Positions 17,744 to 27,375 are shown, counted from the first letter of the stretch. The stretch is 64,000 nt of DNA from Altererythrobacter sp. ZODW24 (GCF_003344885.1 NZ_CP031155.1:1640001-1704000); one strand, 5' to 3'. A program made the numbers and translations. Notes: generated from the letters alone by a model not told the origin.

Positions 17744-18541
17744 TCAATGCACGAAGCGCGCGACCACATCCCGGTAACTGCGGGAGACCTTCACCTCGGC
17801 GCCGCTGTCTAGCACCAGGAAGCATTCTCCATTGGTGTGCGGCTTTACCTGCCGGACTTGGTTCAAGTTCACGATGGTCGAACGGTGCACGCGTTGGAAA
17901 TTGCGCGGGTCCAGGCGGCGTTCGAGATCCTTCATCGTCTCGCGCAGGATCAGCGAATTATCGCCGGTATAGATACACATATAATCGCCTGCGGCCTCGA
18001 TATGCTCAATCGAATCCACTTCCACGCGAAAGATTTGTCCGCGATCTTTGATGTTGATCAGTTTCTCGAAGCGTTCGGCGGTCTCGTCGTCGCCTTCGGC
18101 AAATTCCTCGGCAGCGTTGGGTGCGACTTCTGCCAGAACGGTTTTAAGCTTCTCGGCTTCGCCTGCAGAACCCTTTTCCTTCAGCCGAATGCGGACGCGT
18201 TCGAGCGTGTCGGCCAGCTTATCTTCATCAACTGGCTTCATCAGATAATTGATCGCATTCGCTTCAAAAGCGCGCACTGCATGTTCTTGATAGGCGGTGA
18301 CGAAAACGAACAAAGGCGGCTCGATTTCCATCACGCCCTTTACGACGCTGAAGCCATCGAAACCCGGCATTTGAATGTCGAGGAATACGAGGTCAGGCTT
18401 CATGGTCTTGATCTTGCGGATCGCCTCACGCCCGTTGGCGCAAGTGTCGATGATTTCGACATCCGAAAAAGGCTCGAGCCGCAGTTGCAGCCCTTGGATC
18501 GCTAGTTTTTCATCGTCGACGATAATTGTGCGGATGGTCAT
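17744..18541 (-). CDS. LytTR family response regulator
   Basis: The 265-residue protein has a receiver domain (VDDE at residues 8-11, phospho-acceptor D55 in LVFLDIQMPG, switch Thr in FVFVTAYQEHAVRAFE, K at YLMKPVDED). A linker of about 40 residues follows, then a C-terminal LytTR DNA-binding domain (about 165-262, QIFRVEVDSIEHIEAAGDY and FQRVHRSTIVNLNQVRQVKPHTNGECFLVLDSG). It is encoded immediately after the sensor kinase, with a 4-bp overlap, and forms a two-component pair with it. The regulated genes are not evident here. Confidence 0.95.
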   Translation of the reverse strand: MTIRTIIVDDEKLAIQGLQLRLEPFSDVEIIDTCANGREAIRKIKTMKPDLVFLDIQMPGFDGFSVVKGVMEIEPPLFVFVTAYQEHAVRAFEANAINYLMKPVDEDKLADTLERVRIRLKEKGSAGEAEKLKTVLAEVAPNAAEEFAEGDDETAERFEKLINIKDRGQIFRVEVDSIEHIEAAGDYMCIYTGDNSLILRETMKDLERRLDPRNFQRVHRSTIVNLNQVRQVKPHTNGECFLVLDSGAEVKVSRSYRDVVARFVH

Positions 18542-19794
18542 GTTTCAGATCTCAATGGTCTGCCGGCCCCCGGTTCTATAACGGACGAGGGGGCAAGTTG
18601 TTTCTGGGCAAATATATTTGCTGGGGTGATCGCCGCAGAACTGGCTTCGGGGGGAAGCGCAGCTGGCTGGTCTTCTTTGGCTGTTTCGTAAGGTAATTCG
18701 ATAATTACGGTGAAACCGCCGTCGGGCGGTGTTCTAATCTCGAAAAGATGGTCTTCACCGTAGGCCTGCGCAAGCCGGTCGCGAATATTCGCAAGGCCAA
18801 CGCCGGTTGATTCCATCCTTCCTTCTCCCGTCATCGTCGCAGGGAGGATTGGCCTCTCGCCAGCGGTTGGCAATCCCGGGCCGGTATCGGATACGGTAAC
18901 CCGCAGCCTCTGTCCGACGAGTTGCGCTGTCAGGATAATCTGCGCGCCTTCTTCTTGCGGGCTCACTGCATATTTGATTGCATTTTCGACCAGTGGCTGC
19001 AGCAATAGCGATGGTAAGCAGGCATCTGCGGTTTCCGGCGCGATCCTGAATTCTGTGCGCAACCTCTCCTCAAACCGCATCCGTTCAATATCGAGGTAAA
19101 GCTTCAGGGTCTCTATTTCCTCAGCCAGCGTCACTTTGCCGCCGGGTTCGTTGACCAGCGTATGGCGCAGGAACGAGGATAGCCGTGTCAGCATGGCGTT
19201 GGCGGGGCCGGTTTGCTTCAGCAGAACCAGCGTGCTGATGGAATTGAGTGTGTTGAACAGGAAGTGTGGATTGAGCTGGTAGCGCAGCATCGCGAGCTGC
19301 GCGCTGGTTGCCTGCATTTCGAGCCGTTGAAGTTGATCGTTTTGTTCTTCAACCTGAAGGAAGAAATTGATCGCGTAATATAGCGCTGACCAGCCGCCCA
19401 GCAGGGTCGCTTGCAGAAAGTAGAAACCCAGCATCCGTTGCAGAAACGGTCCGTCACTAGCGGGGAAATAGAGGCCGAGTGTCCACGCCTCCACAAAAGC
19501 ATAGATGCTCACAGAGATGATAAGAGCGACACCGGTTATCGTCCACGTCACAACCGGACGTTGGCTGATGAGCCGCTCATAGAGAACGGACAGTACCAAA
19601 CTGATTGAAAAGCCGGTTATCGCGCCGATCAGCAGCACGACAACGAACGACCATGGTTGCTGATTGGCCAGCGCCGTAACTGTCCTCAGGAGGAAATAGC
19701 CCGCCCAACCGGTAAATTGCAGCGTCCAGAACGCGCGGTTCTTGTTTTGGAAGAACGGCGTCGGGCGGAAAGGGAGAGCGGACAATACAGCCAT
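18538..19794 (-). CDS. LytS-type sensor histidine kinase
   Basis: The 418-residue protein has about four transmembrane segments in residues 23-145. A short coiled coil follows (EEQNDQLQRLEMQATSAQLAML), then a His_kinase domain with phospho-acceptor H177 in LRYQLNPHFLFNTLNSIS. The HATPase domain comes next (N box LVENAIKYAV, G1 box SDTGPGL, later GVGLANIRDRL). A 40-residue tail ends the protein. It signals to the LytTR regulator encoded downstream. No periplasmic sensor domain is seen, so it may sense membrane state. Confidence 0.94.
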   Translation of the reverse strand: MAVLSALPFRPTPFFQNKNRAFWTLQFTGWAGYFLLRTVTALANQQPWSFVVVLLIGAITGFSISLVLSVLYERLISQRPVVTWTITGVALIISVSIYAFVEAWTLGLYFPASDGPFLQRMLGFYFLQATLLGGWSALYYAINFFLQVEEQNDQLQRLEMQATSAQLAMLRYQLNPHFLFNTLNSISTLVLLKQTGPANAMLTRLSSFLRHTLVNEPGGKVTLAEEIETLKLYLDIERMRFEERLRTEFRIAPETADACLPSLLLQPLVENAIKYAVSPQEEGAQIILTAQLVGQRLRVTVSDTGPGLPTAGERPILPATMTGEGRMESTGVGLANIRDRLAQAYGEDHLFEIRTPPDGGFTVIIELPYETAKEDQPAALPPEASSAAITPANIFAQKQLAPSSVIEPGAGRPLRSET

Positions 19795-19892
19795 GGATCA
19801 CCCCTATCCTACCCGATCTTGCAGGCCAAGTCAGACCGGTTTTGCTTGGCAACGCATTATGCGATAACATTATGACGGAAGCGAGAGATTCG

Positions 19893-20486
19893 ATGGCTAG
19901 TACGGCAGAAGTTAAAGAACAGGCGACGTTCCGCGAGATGAAGGAGGGCACAGCAGAAGACTGGGCCACCATCAGTAAGCACTATATGGAATTCGCCTCA
20001 GACCTGCCCGACCGCGTGCTGACCCATTTGAATTTGCTTAAGGGCGATTTCGGCGGCTTTCCGGTTTGCCGGCTCGAACATTCGCTGCAAACGGCCACCC
20101 GGGCGCACCGTGACGGCCGGGGCGAGCGTTATGTCGTCATGGCCTTGCTGCATGACATTGGCGATACGCTGGGCACCTATAATCATCCCGAAGTGGCGGC
20201 TGCGATCATCAAGCCCTTTGTCACCGAAGAAGAGCATTGGATCTGCGAGCATCACGGCGCGTTCCAGGGGTACTACTTCTTCCACTTCCTCGGCATGGAC
20301 CGCGACACGCGTGATCAATTTGCCGGAAGCCCGCATTTCGAGGCGTGCCGCGAATTTTGTGAAAAATACGATCAGGCCGCCTTCGATCCGGACTATAAGA
20401 GCGAACCGCTAGAATTCTTCGAGCCGATGCTGCGCCGCGTGATGGCGAAGCCGCTTAGCTCGATGTATGTGACCGAAACCGAATGA
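19893..20486 (+). CDS. HD domain phosphohydrolase-like protein
   Basis: Numbering from the ATG at 19893 (197 residues), the HD metal site is visible: H63 (RLEHSLQTATRA), H87-D88 (ALLHDIGD), H98 (NHPEV), and the later HWICEHHGAFQGYYFFHFLG segment. The last segment resembles the mixed-valent di-iron HD oxygenases (PhnZ or MIOX-like) as much as plain phosphohydrolases, so the reaction is open. An in-frame ATG at 19872 is also possible; 19893 is preferred for a GGAAGCGAG stretch upstream. It is divergent from the histidine kinase. Confidence 0.8.
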   Translation: MASTAEVKEQATFREMKEGTAEDWATISKHYMEFASDLPDRVLTHLNLLKGDFGGFPVCRLEHSLQTATRAHRDGRGERYVVMALLHDIGDTLGTYNHPEVAAAIIKPFVTEEEHWICEHHGAFQGYYFFHFLGMDRDTRDQFAGSPHFEACREFCEKYDQAAFDPDYKSEPLEFFEPMLRRVMAKPLSSMYVTETE

Positions 20487-20493
20487 TGCGGGC

Positions 20494-21450
20494 TTAACGC
20501 ACGAAGTCTTTGGACCAATCTGCTGAACCGTTTCTCTCGATGGAAGCGGCGATCAACGGTAATTCTGCAGCGATGTTTTCGGCCCGCTCGTCCCAGCCAT
20601 CATGGGACCTAGCGCGGAAAATTCCGCCGCCATGTTTCGGGCCCCAACGCTGCATAAAGCGTAAGGCGGCGGCCGGGTCATACCCAGCGTTGGCGAGCAG
20701 CCATGGCATCATCCGGTCGGCTTCACGCTCTGAAGCGCGGGTAGAAATCTGGCGCGGTTTGGCATCCAGCATCGCCCGGTGACCAAGCAAATTATGGGCA
20801 AATTCATGGGCCACGGCGGCGGCGAATTCGTCATCTGCATAGGCCAGCCCCGGAAACTCCATGCCGATTAAAACGCGTTGCCCATCTGCGCTCGCGCGCT
20901 TGCTATTTGTGAGCATTTCGAAGCGCCCGGTGCAGGCGGGCACGCCAAATATAGATTCGCCGGTTACAGCACCGAAAGGTGATTCCCGCCAAGTGATGTT
21001 GACGTAGCCATCCCGCTGCAAGGCGGCATCGCTTAGGCCATTTAATTGGGCCAAGCGTTCGTATCCGACCTCTGGTGCCGGCAGGGTGCGCACATCGACG
21101 CCGTCCAGCACGAAGATGGACATATTGGCGCTCAAACCAAGCTTGGCAGCAGGCGATTCTGCCGCGACCGCCTGAACGGCGATATCGGTCACGACATTTG
21201 CTGCAGCGCGCATCCGGTCAGCGTTTTTGAAAGCCGCCATATCCTGCAACAATAGGCCGACGGAGGGCTGCGCAACGTCGCAAAAAGGCGCGTTGCCCGT
21301 GGCTAGCGACCAGCCAATCGTATGGAGGCGGGCGTCAGCCAATTGTAGAAGCGCGAGTGTTTCGCGGTCGGCATCCAATTGCTCATCGGCTAGCGCGGGG
21401 CTGGTAATTGCAAGTGAAAGGAACGCCAATAACGCGGAGAACTTGCGCAT
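20494..21450 (-). CDS. Exported M48-like zinc peptidase
   Basis: The 318-residue protein has a signal peptide (MRKFSALLAFLSLAITSPALA). It carries a HEFAHNLLGH zinc motif at residues 215-224 with a downstream EREADRM segment supplying the third ligand. A PDZ-like stretch (AAESPAAKLGLSANM) precedes the catalytic part. Its start overlaps the stop of the DsbA-like gene by one base (TGATG), making it the last gene of a five-gene operon directed at the envelope. The substrate is unknown. Confidence 0.85.
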   Translation of the reverse strand: MRKFSALLAFLSLAITSPALADEQLDADRETLALLQLADARLHTIGWSLATGNAPFCDVAQPSVGLLLQDMAAFKNADRMRAAANVVTDIAVQAVAAESPAAKLGLSANMSIFVLDGVDVRTLPAPEVGYERLAQLNGLSDAALQRDGYVNITWRESPFGAVTGESIFGVPACTGRFEMLTNSKRASADGQRVLIGMEFPGLAYADDEFAAAVAHEFAHNLLGHRAMLDAKPRQISTRASEREADRMMPWLLANAGYDPAAALRFMQRWGPKHGGGIFRARSHDGWDERAENIAAELPLIAASIERNGSADWSKDFVR

Positions 21451-22169
21451 CAGCCTTCCTTGGCAGCGTCTAGCGCATCTTGCAGCACGCCGCGGCCTAC
21501 TGCGCCTTGAAAGACTTTGCCGCCCACGATCCAGCTGGGCGTTCCGTCAAAGCCGAGCTGTGATGCGACGGTTAAATTGCTCTGCAGTTCTGCATCGGCG
21601 ACCTGCGACGCAGCAAATGCACGCGCCTTTTCGATATCGAGGCCCGCCTGATTTGCCGCGGCAAGAATAGTCTGTTCATTTGGTCGTCCGGCATCGAACA
21701 TCGCATGATGGAAGGCTTCAAACTTGCCCTGCGCTGCCGCCGCAAGCGCCATGCGTGCCGCAGCTTCGCTTTCGGGTGCAAGGATGGGGATTTCGCGCAT
21801 CACTACTTTCAGGTCGGGGTTTGCGGCAATCAGCGCTTCAACTTCGGCCACGCTGCTGCGGCAGTATCCGCATGCATAATCGCTAAATTCAACCAGCGTT
21901 ACGGAGCCCTGCGGGTTGCCAAGAACGGCACCGGGAAACGGCTCCAAGACCTGGCTGCCTGCGCTGGCGAGGCGTTGTTCGGCCTCACGCGCCTGATAGC
22001 GCTCCGCCATTTCGGGCAGGATTTCAGGATTTTCGAGCATATATTCGCGAATATTCGCATTGCCGAGGCCCGTAGCGCCGTAGATCGCTGCGCCGCCAAA
22101 GCCGAAAACCAAAGCTGCCACAGCGCTGAGCGCAACTGTTTTACCGCCGATAGAGCTGCTGTCGGTCAA
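21450..22169 (-). CDS. DsbA family thiol oxidoreductase
   Basis: The 239-residue thioredoxin-fold protein is anchored by an N-terminal segment (residues 10-34). The redox motif C100-G-Y-C103 sits in FSDYACGYCRSSV, and a conserved cis-proline loop lies near GTPSWIVGG. The pattern ENPEILPEMAERYQARE before the domain is common in alphaproteobacterial DsbA/Com1-like proteins. It probably handles disulfides of exported proteins, perhaps those of neighbouring peptidases. It is coupled to the downstream peptidase gene. Confidence 0.92.
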   Translation of the reverse strand: MTDSSSIGGKTVALSAVAALVFGFGGAAIYGATGLGNANIREYMLENPEILPEMAERYQAREAEQRLASAGSQVLEPFPGAVLGNPQGSVTLVEFSDYACGYCRSSVAEVEALIAANPDLKVVMREIPILAPESEAAARMALAAAAQGKFEAFHHAMFDAGRPNEQTILAAANQAGLDIEKARAFAASQVADAELQSNLTVASQLGFDGTPSWIVGGKVFQGAVGRGVLQDALDAAKEG

Positions 22170-22207
22170 ATCCTGTCCTTACATGCGCGAATTGAATTAG
22201 CGGACGT

Positions 22208-23572
22208 CTAGCGGCGTTTCTTGTCACGTTCCAGTTCGGACCGCGCTTGCAAGCCAATGTCCTGAGCGCGCAACCAGTCGGGCGAGCCGGTTGGCAGACC
22301 CGCTTCGGCAAAGCCTGCGCTCATCATCGCTTCGGCATATTGCCGCCGCATGATCTGCTGTTCTGCGCTGGCGAGCCGTGCGCGCGGCATGTCGCCTTGC
22401 GCAGCATAGATTTGACCGAGCTGGAACCAGGCAAAGGGGTTCTGCCGGTCGCGTGAAACGGCGGACTTCAAGACATCCTCGGCTTCTTCGAAATGGACGG
22501 GATCTTCTGTCGCAATCAGCGCGTGACCGAACATGCCCGCAATCAGTGAATTGCTTCCGCTGAGCTCGGTCGCGAGTCGCAGCGACTCCAACGCTTCTTG
22601 CGGCCGTCCCGATTCGAGCAACACCTGCCCTTTCAGCTCAAGGAAGTACGGATCCTTCGGCGCGCCAGCGAGCAGCGTGTCCACTTCGTTCAAGGCCAGA
22701 TCGACCCTTGCATCCTTGTGGTGGGCATAAGCGCGCGCATAGCGGGCCGGCACGCCGGTCATGCTTTCGTTGTAGACTTGAAGCGTATCGGAGGGACGCG
22801 ACAGGAAGCCTGCCAGCTTTCCCTTGACCCTCAGGAAACGGCGCTGAAGCTCGGGATCGACAGGCTTTTCCCAGGCTGGATCGACGATGTAACTTTCGCG
22901 CAGCGTGGCAATCCGGTCGCCTGACAGCGGGTGTGTGCGGCCAAACGTCGCTTCATCGTCTTGGCTGTAGCCATAACGAAACTCGCGGTTCTGCAGTTTC
23001 TTGAAGAATGCCAGCGAACCGCGGCCCGATATGCCCGCTTTGGAAAGATATTCGGCGCCGGCTGCATCGGCAGAGGATTCTTGCACGCGGGTAAAGGCGA
23101 GGAATTTGCCCACGGCCGCTTGTTGCCCGGCAGCGAGGACACCTGCTGCCGCATCAGGCGCTCCGGCCACTGCAGCGCCAACAGCGAGGATCAGTGACAG
23201 GATCGAAATGTTGGCCGATTTGCTAAAGCCTTCGCCGTAGCGAATGATGTGGCCGCCTGTAATATGACCAAGTTCGTGAGCGATGACGCCCTGAACTTCG
23301 TCAGCATTATCAGCGGCATCGATCAGCCCGCTATGGATATAGACAATTTGCCCGCCCGCCACGAAGGCGTTGATGCTGGGATCGTTGATCAGGACAATAT
23401 CGACATTGCCGGGCTCCAGCCCTGCTGCCTCGACCAGCGGTGCTGCCAGATCGTCGAGCAATGCCTCGGTCTCCGCATCGCGCAGGACCGATTGCGCCAT
23501 CGCTGGCTCTATCGTGATCGCAAGCAGGGCGACCAGCGCAAGAAGGTGGCGGAGGAGTGGCATTTCTTGCAC
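22208..23572 (-). CDS. M48 metalloprotease with TPR repeats (BepA-like)
   Basis: The 454-residue protein starts with a signal peptide (cleavage near AMA-QS, residues 24-28). The zinc peptidase core has H99-E100-x-x-H103 (IAHELGHITGGH) and the ligand Glu in QESSADAAGAEYL. From about residue 290, TPR-like helical repeats follow, including DPYFLELKGQVLLESGRPQEA and NPFAWFQLGQIYAAQGD. This architecture is that of BepA/YfgC, which checks outer-membrane protein assembly. It lies in the envelope operon 2 bp after the alpha/beta hydrolase. Confidence 0.93.
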   Translation of the reverse strand: MQEMPLLRHLLALVALLAITIEPAMAQSVLRDAETEALLDDLAAPLVEAAGLEPGNVDIVLINDPSINAFVAGGQIVYIHSGLIDAADNADEVQGVIAHELGHITGGHIIRYGEGFSKSANISILSLILAVGAAVAGAPDAAAGVLAAGQQAAVGKFLAFTRVQESSADAAGAEYLSKAGISGRGSLAFFKKLQNREFRYGYSQDDEATFGRTHPLSGDRIATLRESYIVDPAWEKPVDPELQRRFLRVKGKLAGFLSRPSDTLQVYNESMTGVPARYARAYAHHKDARVDLALNEVDTLLAGAPKDPYFLELKGQVLLESGRPQEALESLRLATELSGSNSLIAGMFGHALIATEDPVHFEEAEDVLKSAVSRDRQNPFAWFQLGQIYAAQGDMPRARLASAEQQIMRRQYAEAMMSAGFAEAGLPTGSPDWLRAQDIGLQARSELERDKKRR

Positions 23573-23574
23573 GT

Positions 23575-24546
23575 TTAAGGCGCTGCGGCCTGAACCGGCG
23601 CTGAAGGTGGTTCGGTCGCTGAGCTTGGCTGTGTAACGCTGGCCAAGAATTCTGCGGTTTTGTCGATCACTTTGCGGTCTCCTTCAAACGGGCGGGCATA
23701 GGCCATGATGATCTGCGCGTGGTTCATCTCGGGGTATTCGACCACTTCGCTAACCCCGCCCGCTTCGCGCATCGCTTTGTCCAGATTGACCGAGTTACGC
23801 GGATAGACGGTGGTGTCCATACTGCCATGGAGCAGCAATAGCGGCGGGCCATCGCCGCGAGCGAAACCTATCGGCTGCGTGGACTCAAGCGGGTCAACAT
23901 GACCGAACGCTGCTTTGGTCGAATCGCTGTCCAGCGGCAGGAAGTCGGCAGGTCCGGCAAGGCTAATCACACCCTTGATCGTATCATCCGGCAAACCGGC
24001 CCGGCCCAGCCACTGTCGGTCTAACCCAGTCATAAGGACATTATATGCGCCCGCAGAATGGCCCATCAGTGTGATTGCATCGGCGTTCACACCATGCTTC
24101 GCCGCATTGTCGACGACCCAGCGCACCGACGCCGCGCTATCCTCCAGCATCGCGGGGAATTCACCGTCCGGGACTAGGCGATATCCGACCAGCGCGGTGG
24201 CATAGCCAAGATCACCCAAGGTGCGAGCGATGAAGGTGTATTCTTCTGGCTCGCCAAAATTCCAGCTGCCGCCGTGGACGAAGATGACCACCGGATGCCC
24301 GGTATCTGACCCGGACGCAGTTTCGGGAACATAGAGTTCGATCCGTTGCTGAGCATTATCACCATATTGCACGGCTGCGACCTGGGTCGCACCTTGCCCG
24401 CGCGAATAAAAGCCGTCGAGCCGGTTCAGCGTATCCGCAGACCCGAATGCAAAGGCTGCGCGCCACGCAGCAAATGCGATCACGGCCAGTACCGCGATCG
24501 TTACCAAGATCCAGCCCATGCGGCCCATCCTCTTTGTTTGTGCCAT
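23575..24546 (-). CDS. Alpha/beta hydrolase (carboxylesterase-like)
   Basis: The 323-residue protein has an N-terminal membrane anchor or signal (residues 10-30). The HGGSW oxyanion-hole motif is at 91-95, the nucleophile elbow GHSAG at 162-166 (S164), a likely acid in PLLLLHGSMDTTVYP and the catalytic His in EMNHAQIIM. These mark the BD-FAE/esterase-lipase group. It lies between the App1-like gene and the M48 gene with 2-bp gaps. The substrate is unknown; a periplasmic ester or lipid is plausible. Confidence 0.9.
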   Translation of the reverse strand: MAQTKRMGRMGWILVTIAVLAVIAFAAWRAAFAFGSADTLNRLDGFYSRGQGATQVAAVQYGDNAQQRIELYVPETASGSDTGHPVVIFVHGGSWNFGEPEEYTFIARTLGDLGYATALVGYRLVPDGEFPAMLEDSAASVRWVVDNAAKHGVNADAITLMGHSAGAYNVLMTGLDRQWLGRAGLPDDTIKGVISLAGPADFLPLDSDSTKAAFGHVDPLESTQPIGFARGDGPPLLLLHGSMDTTVYPRNSVNLDKAMREAGGVSEVVEYPEMNHAQIIMAYARPFEGDRKVIDKTAEFLASVTQPSSATEPPSAPVQAAAP

Positions 24547-24548
24547 TG

Positions 24549-25664
24549 TTAGTCGGTAGCTCCTGCTGCATTTCGCTTCTTATCGGTCACCGCGACGATC
24601 CGGGATGTATCCCCCTTTTGTGAAAGTCCGGCGGCTTTGAGGAAATCCTGCCCGATTTCATAGCTTTCGCCAAGCCACAGCGGAACTCCGGCGGCTTCGA
24701 TGGTCGCTTTGGCGGCGCGCTCTTCGGAACTAGGCTCCTCCAGAGCGCTGGTGCGGATGAACACCGCGACAATTCGTCCCGGATTATCGCCGACCACCGC
24801 TGCATAGGCTGGCAAATCGCCTTGCGTATCATCACCGATCAGGGCGAAGCGCATTTCGGGGTATGTGTCGCAAATTGCTTCAATGGATGCGCGTTTGTGT
24901 GCTCCATGTCCGGCACTACCCAGAGTTTCGCGGTCGAAAGACCAATCGCGTAACATCATCGGCCCGAGCGGCAGGTCGCGCGCCCTTTTAAAGGCGACGA
25001 GATAGGAAAACAGGTTCCACGGGCTTGAAGAAACATAAAAAAACGGCCGGTGCATCGCCGGAATGCGGTCTCCCGGAGCAGCTTCGCCTGCGCGTTTAAC
25101 ATGGCCGCCGCCTAGCGCGTTGTAGAACAAATCAGCGCCCGGAACGGCGAGGCGTTCGTCGGGCAACTCTGCCAAAACCCGCCGCCAATTGCGGGCGAGC
25201 GCGCGGAAACTGCCGGTAATGCCGGTTTCTATGATCGTGTCATCAATGTCTGAAATGACGGCGATGTGGCTATCAAGGCCAGGCGCCATGATGTGGCCCT
25301 CGACGCAGTGATCGCCTTCGTCGTTGGACCAGTGCAGTGCGGCAACTTCCCACGCCGTATGCCTTGTAAGTTCCCAGCCATCACTCAGCGCAATGTCCCA
25401 GCGAGCAAATCCTTCACTGTCGGTTGTGACGGGATGCCGCGATTTGCTGCCGTCCTGACGCTCCAATTCCAGTGTGACTTCGAGGCCAGCGACTTCATGT
25501 GAAGCGAATTGTGACAGCATAGTGCGAAATGCGCGCCACTTACCGCCTCCGGAAAAGTCAGCCTCTCGTGCGCGCAAGGCACGGGCAGTCAGGGTCAGCC
25601 GAGTACGGCTGCGATAACCGAAATATGGAAGAATTCGCGCGGGGTGACGAGGAAAAATGTCCAT
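24549..25664 (-). CDS. App1-type phosphatase (DUF2183)
   Basis: Numbering from the ATG at 25664 (371 residues), the HAD-type catalytic motif DIDDT lies at 139-143 within AVISDIDDTIIETGITG. Downstream come PFFYVSSSPWNLFSYLVAF and FALIGDDTQGDLPAYAAV. This is the DUF2183 family typified by yeast App1, a phosphatidate phosphatase. The N-terminal 130 residues form a beta-rich accessory domain. An open frame extends 63 bases upstream but is not family-like. It heads the envelope operon and suggests a lipid phosphatase role. Confidence 0.88.
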   Translation of the reverse strand: MDIFPRHPARILPYFGYRSRTRLTLTARALRAREADFSGGGKWRAFRTMLSQFASHEVAGLEVTLELERQDGSKSRHPVTTDSEGFARWDIALSDGWELTRHTAWEVAALHWSNDEGDHCVEGHIMAPGLDSHIAVISDIDDTIIETGITGSFRALARNWRRVLAELPDERLAVPGADLFYNALGGGHVKRAGEAAPGDRIPAMHRPFFYVSSSPWNLFSYLVAFKRARDLPLGPMMLRDWSFDRETLGSAGHGAHKRASIEAICDTYPEMRFALIGDDTQGDLPAYAAVVGDNPGRIVAVFIRTSALEEPSSEERAAKATIEAAGVPLWLGESYEIGQDFLKAAGLSQKGDTSRIVAVTDKKRNAAGATD

Positions 25665-25748
25665 TCCCGCTATGCTAGCGAGGAAGGGGAGTGCGGGATA
25701 GGCCCTGATCGAGCCGGTCCCGCACACCTAATCTCCATGAACAGTGAT

Positions 25749-27296
25749 TTAGCCGATCAGTTTGCGTGCAGCACGCTCGACCAATGGAATATCGTCGGAT
25801 ATCTCGCCAACCATCACAACCTGTCCATCTGGCAGGCGGCGGATCATGACGAGACCGAATTCGGCGCCCTCAGGATCGATCGCGAGAAGGTCCTTCGTTT
25901 CCAATTCACGCAACTGCTTGGCGATTTTCTCGCGCGGTGCGTCAATCGGATCAACAGTCTTGCCGCTTTCTTCACGGCGAAGCTGGCGTTCAGCCTTCAC
26001 AACGCCCTTCAGGCCGCCTTGCGCTTCCTTAAGGAACTTGGACAGTTGCCCGCGCTCCAGTTCGAGGCGATGCGCGTGGCTGAGAGCCGCGGCATATTCG
26101 GTCAGGCGTGTTTTGTCGTAATCTGCGCCGAAAACCAGTTTTACTACCGGCGTCATCGGTGCGCGATCCTGAACCGTCAGGCCGCTATCGGTGACGAGCT
26201 CTTCGAAATCAGCGGGGCTGTCTTTGGCCGCCAGCGAGAAATCATAGGCCCGGCCAATCGCAGCATAAAGCGCGTGACGGCTGCGATCTTCGTTGTAATT
26301 CGCCGCGTCTGCCAAGGAGCGGGCCGAAGCCAGCCAATCGGACAGTTCTATTTCCGGATCATCGGCAATATCGTCAGATGCCGGCTCGTCGAAACTCTCA
26401 TCTGCACCAAAGTCCCCGTTTTCACTAAAGTCGGGGAATTCTTCTGCGACGGGTTCGTGATCAAACTCGATCTCGGTGGCCATCGGTTTGCTTGGCTCAC
26501 CCGATTTGATTGATGTCAGCGAACCGAAGCTTGGCGCGGGAAGGCCGTCTTCGATGAGCGTCTCCTCTTCCTCATGGACGCCGAGTTCGTAGATGCTGTC
26601 ATCCGAATCGTCTTCGGTTTCTGCAGCCGGACCGTCCGCCCAATCAGTAATTGGGTCGCTTTCGCGCGGATGGATATCTTCTGCTTCCTCTTCATCGTCG
26701 GCGACAAGCGCCTGATCGATTTCGAGCAGCAATTCGTCGGTGGTGATCTGGTCAGCCAGTTCTTTCCAATTGATGACGCCATAGATGAAGTCGATGGTTT
26801 CGTCGTCACTGGAGAATGGCAGCAGAATGCCGCGGTACATAATCGCTGCGCCGCGCTGGTTCACGAATTCGGCTTCGAATCCGATCGGAGCCTGGTTGGC
26901 GATGATCTGCATGTAATGATCGGTGATGCGCGTCAGCAGGCTGCGGCTGGGCACGTCTGAAAGTTGGCCGATATCAGCCGTGGCGTCACATTCTGCCGCC
27001 AACTTGTCACCCAGATACTGGATCGCAGGGTCTTCAATGCCGCCCGTAAAGTCGAGCAGCACGCTATATGGGCCGAAATCAGGCAGGTTCTCGGGGACTA
27101 GGTCCTCGACACCTGGATATTGGCGATCCTGCAGCAGGCTGGCCCAGTGATTATAGGCGCGCACCTGCATGCGGCGCTCGTCCTGTCCAATGGCAGCAGG
27201 CGGCTCTTCGCGGCCTGTATCATCTTCACCGACGTCATAGTCGCGGTCGTCGCCCGAAAGGTCGGTCGGTTCAAAATTGCCGCGTAGGTTGTCCAT
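25749..27296 (-). CDS. PAS-like acidic protein of unknown function
   Basis: The 515-residue protein has an N-terminal domain (residues about 40-180) with the pattern of the PAS variant found in alphaproteobacteria: RAYNHWASLLQDRQYPGVEDL, then VPSRSLLTRITDHYMQIIANQAPIGFEAEF and GILLPFSSDDETIDFIYGVINWKE. An Asp/Glu-rich, probably disordered segment follows (about 185-330). The helical C-terminal part contains a heptad-like region (LERGQLSKFLKEAQGGLKGVVKAERQLRREE). No enzymatic domain is seen. It may be a signalling scaffold. A dyad lies upstream at 27376-27395. Confidence 0.7.
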   Translation of the reverse strand: MDNLRGNFEPTDLSGDDRDYDVGEDDTGREEPPAAIGQDERRMQVRAYNHWASLLQDRQYPGVEDLVPENLPDFGPYSVLLDFTGGIEDPAIQYLGDKLAAECDATADIGQLSDVPSRSLLTRITDHYMQIIANQAPIGFEAEFVNQRGAAIMYRGILLPFSSDDETIDFIYGVINWKELADQITTDELLLEIDQALVADDEEEAEDIHPRESDPITDWADGPAAETEDDSDDSIYELGVHEEEETLIEDGLPAPSFGSLTSIKSGEPSKPMATEIEFDHEPVAEEFPDFSENGDFGADESFDEPASDDIADDPEIELSDWLASARSLADAANYNEDRSRHALYAAIGRAYDFSLAAKDSPADFEELVTDSGLTVQDRAPMTPVVKLVFGADYDKTRLTEYAAALSHAHRLELERGQLSKFLKEAQGGLKGVVKAERQLRREESGKTVDPIDAPREKIAKQLRELETKDLLAIDPEGAEFGLVMIRRLPDGQVVMVGEISDDIPLVERAARKLIG

Positions 27297-27375
27297 GGCC
27301 TAAAAGCCCCCGTTAGAAATTCAGGAGTCCCTTTTGGCGCGACATGGTAAACAACCAGTTAAGTTGTCTGAAAGG

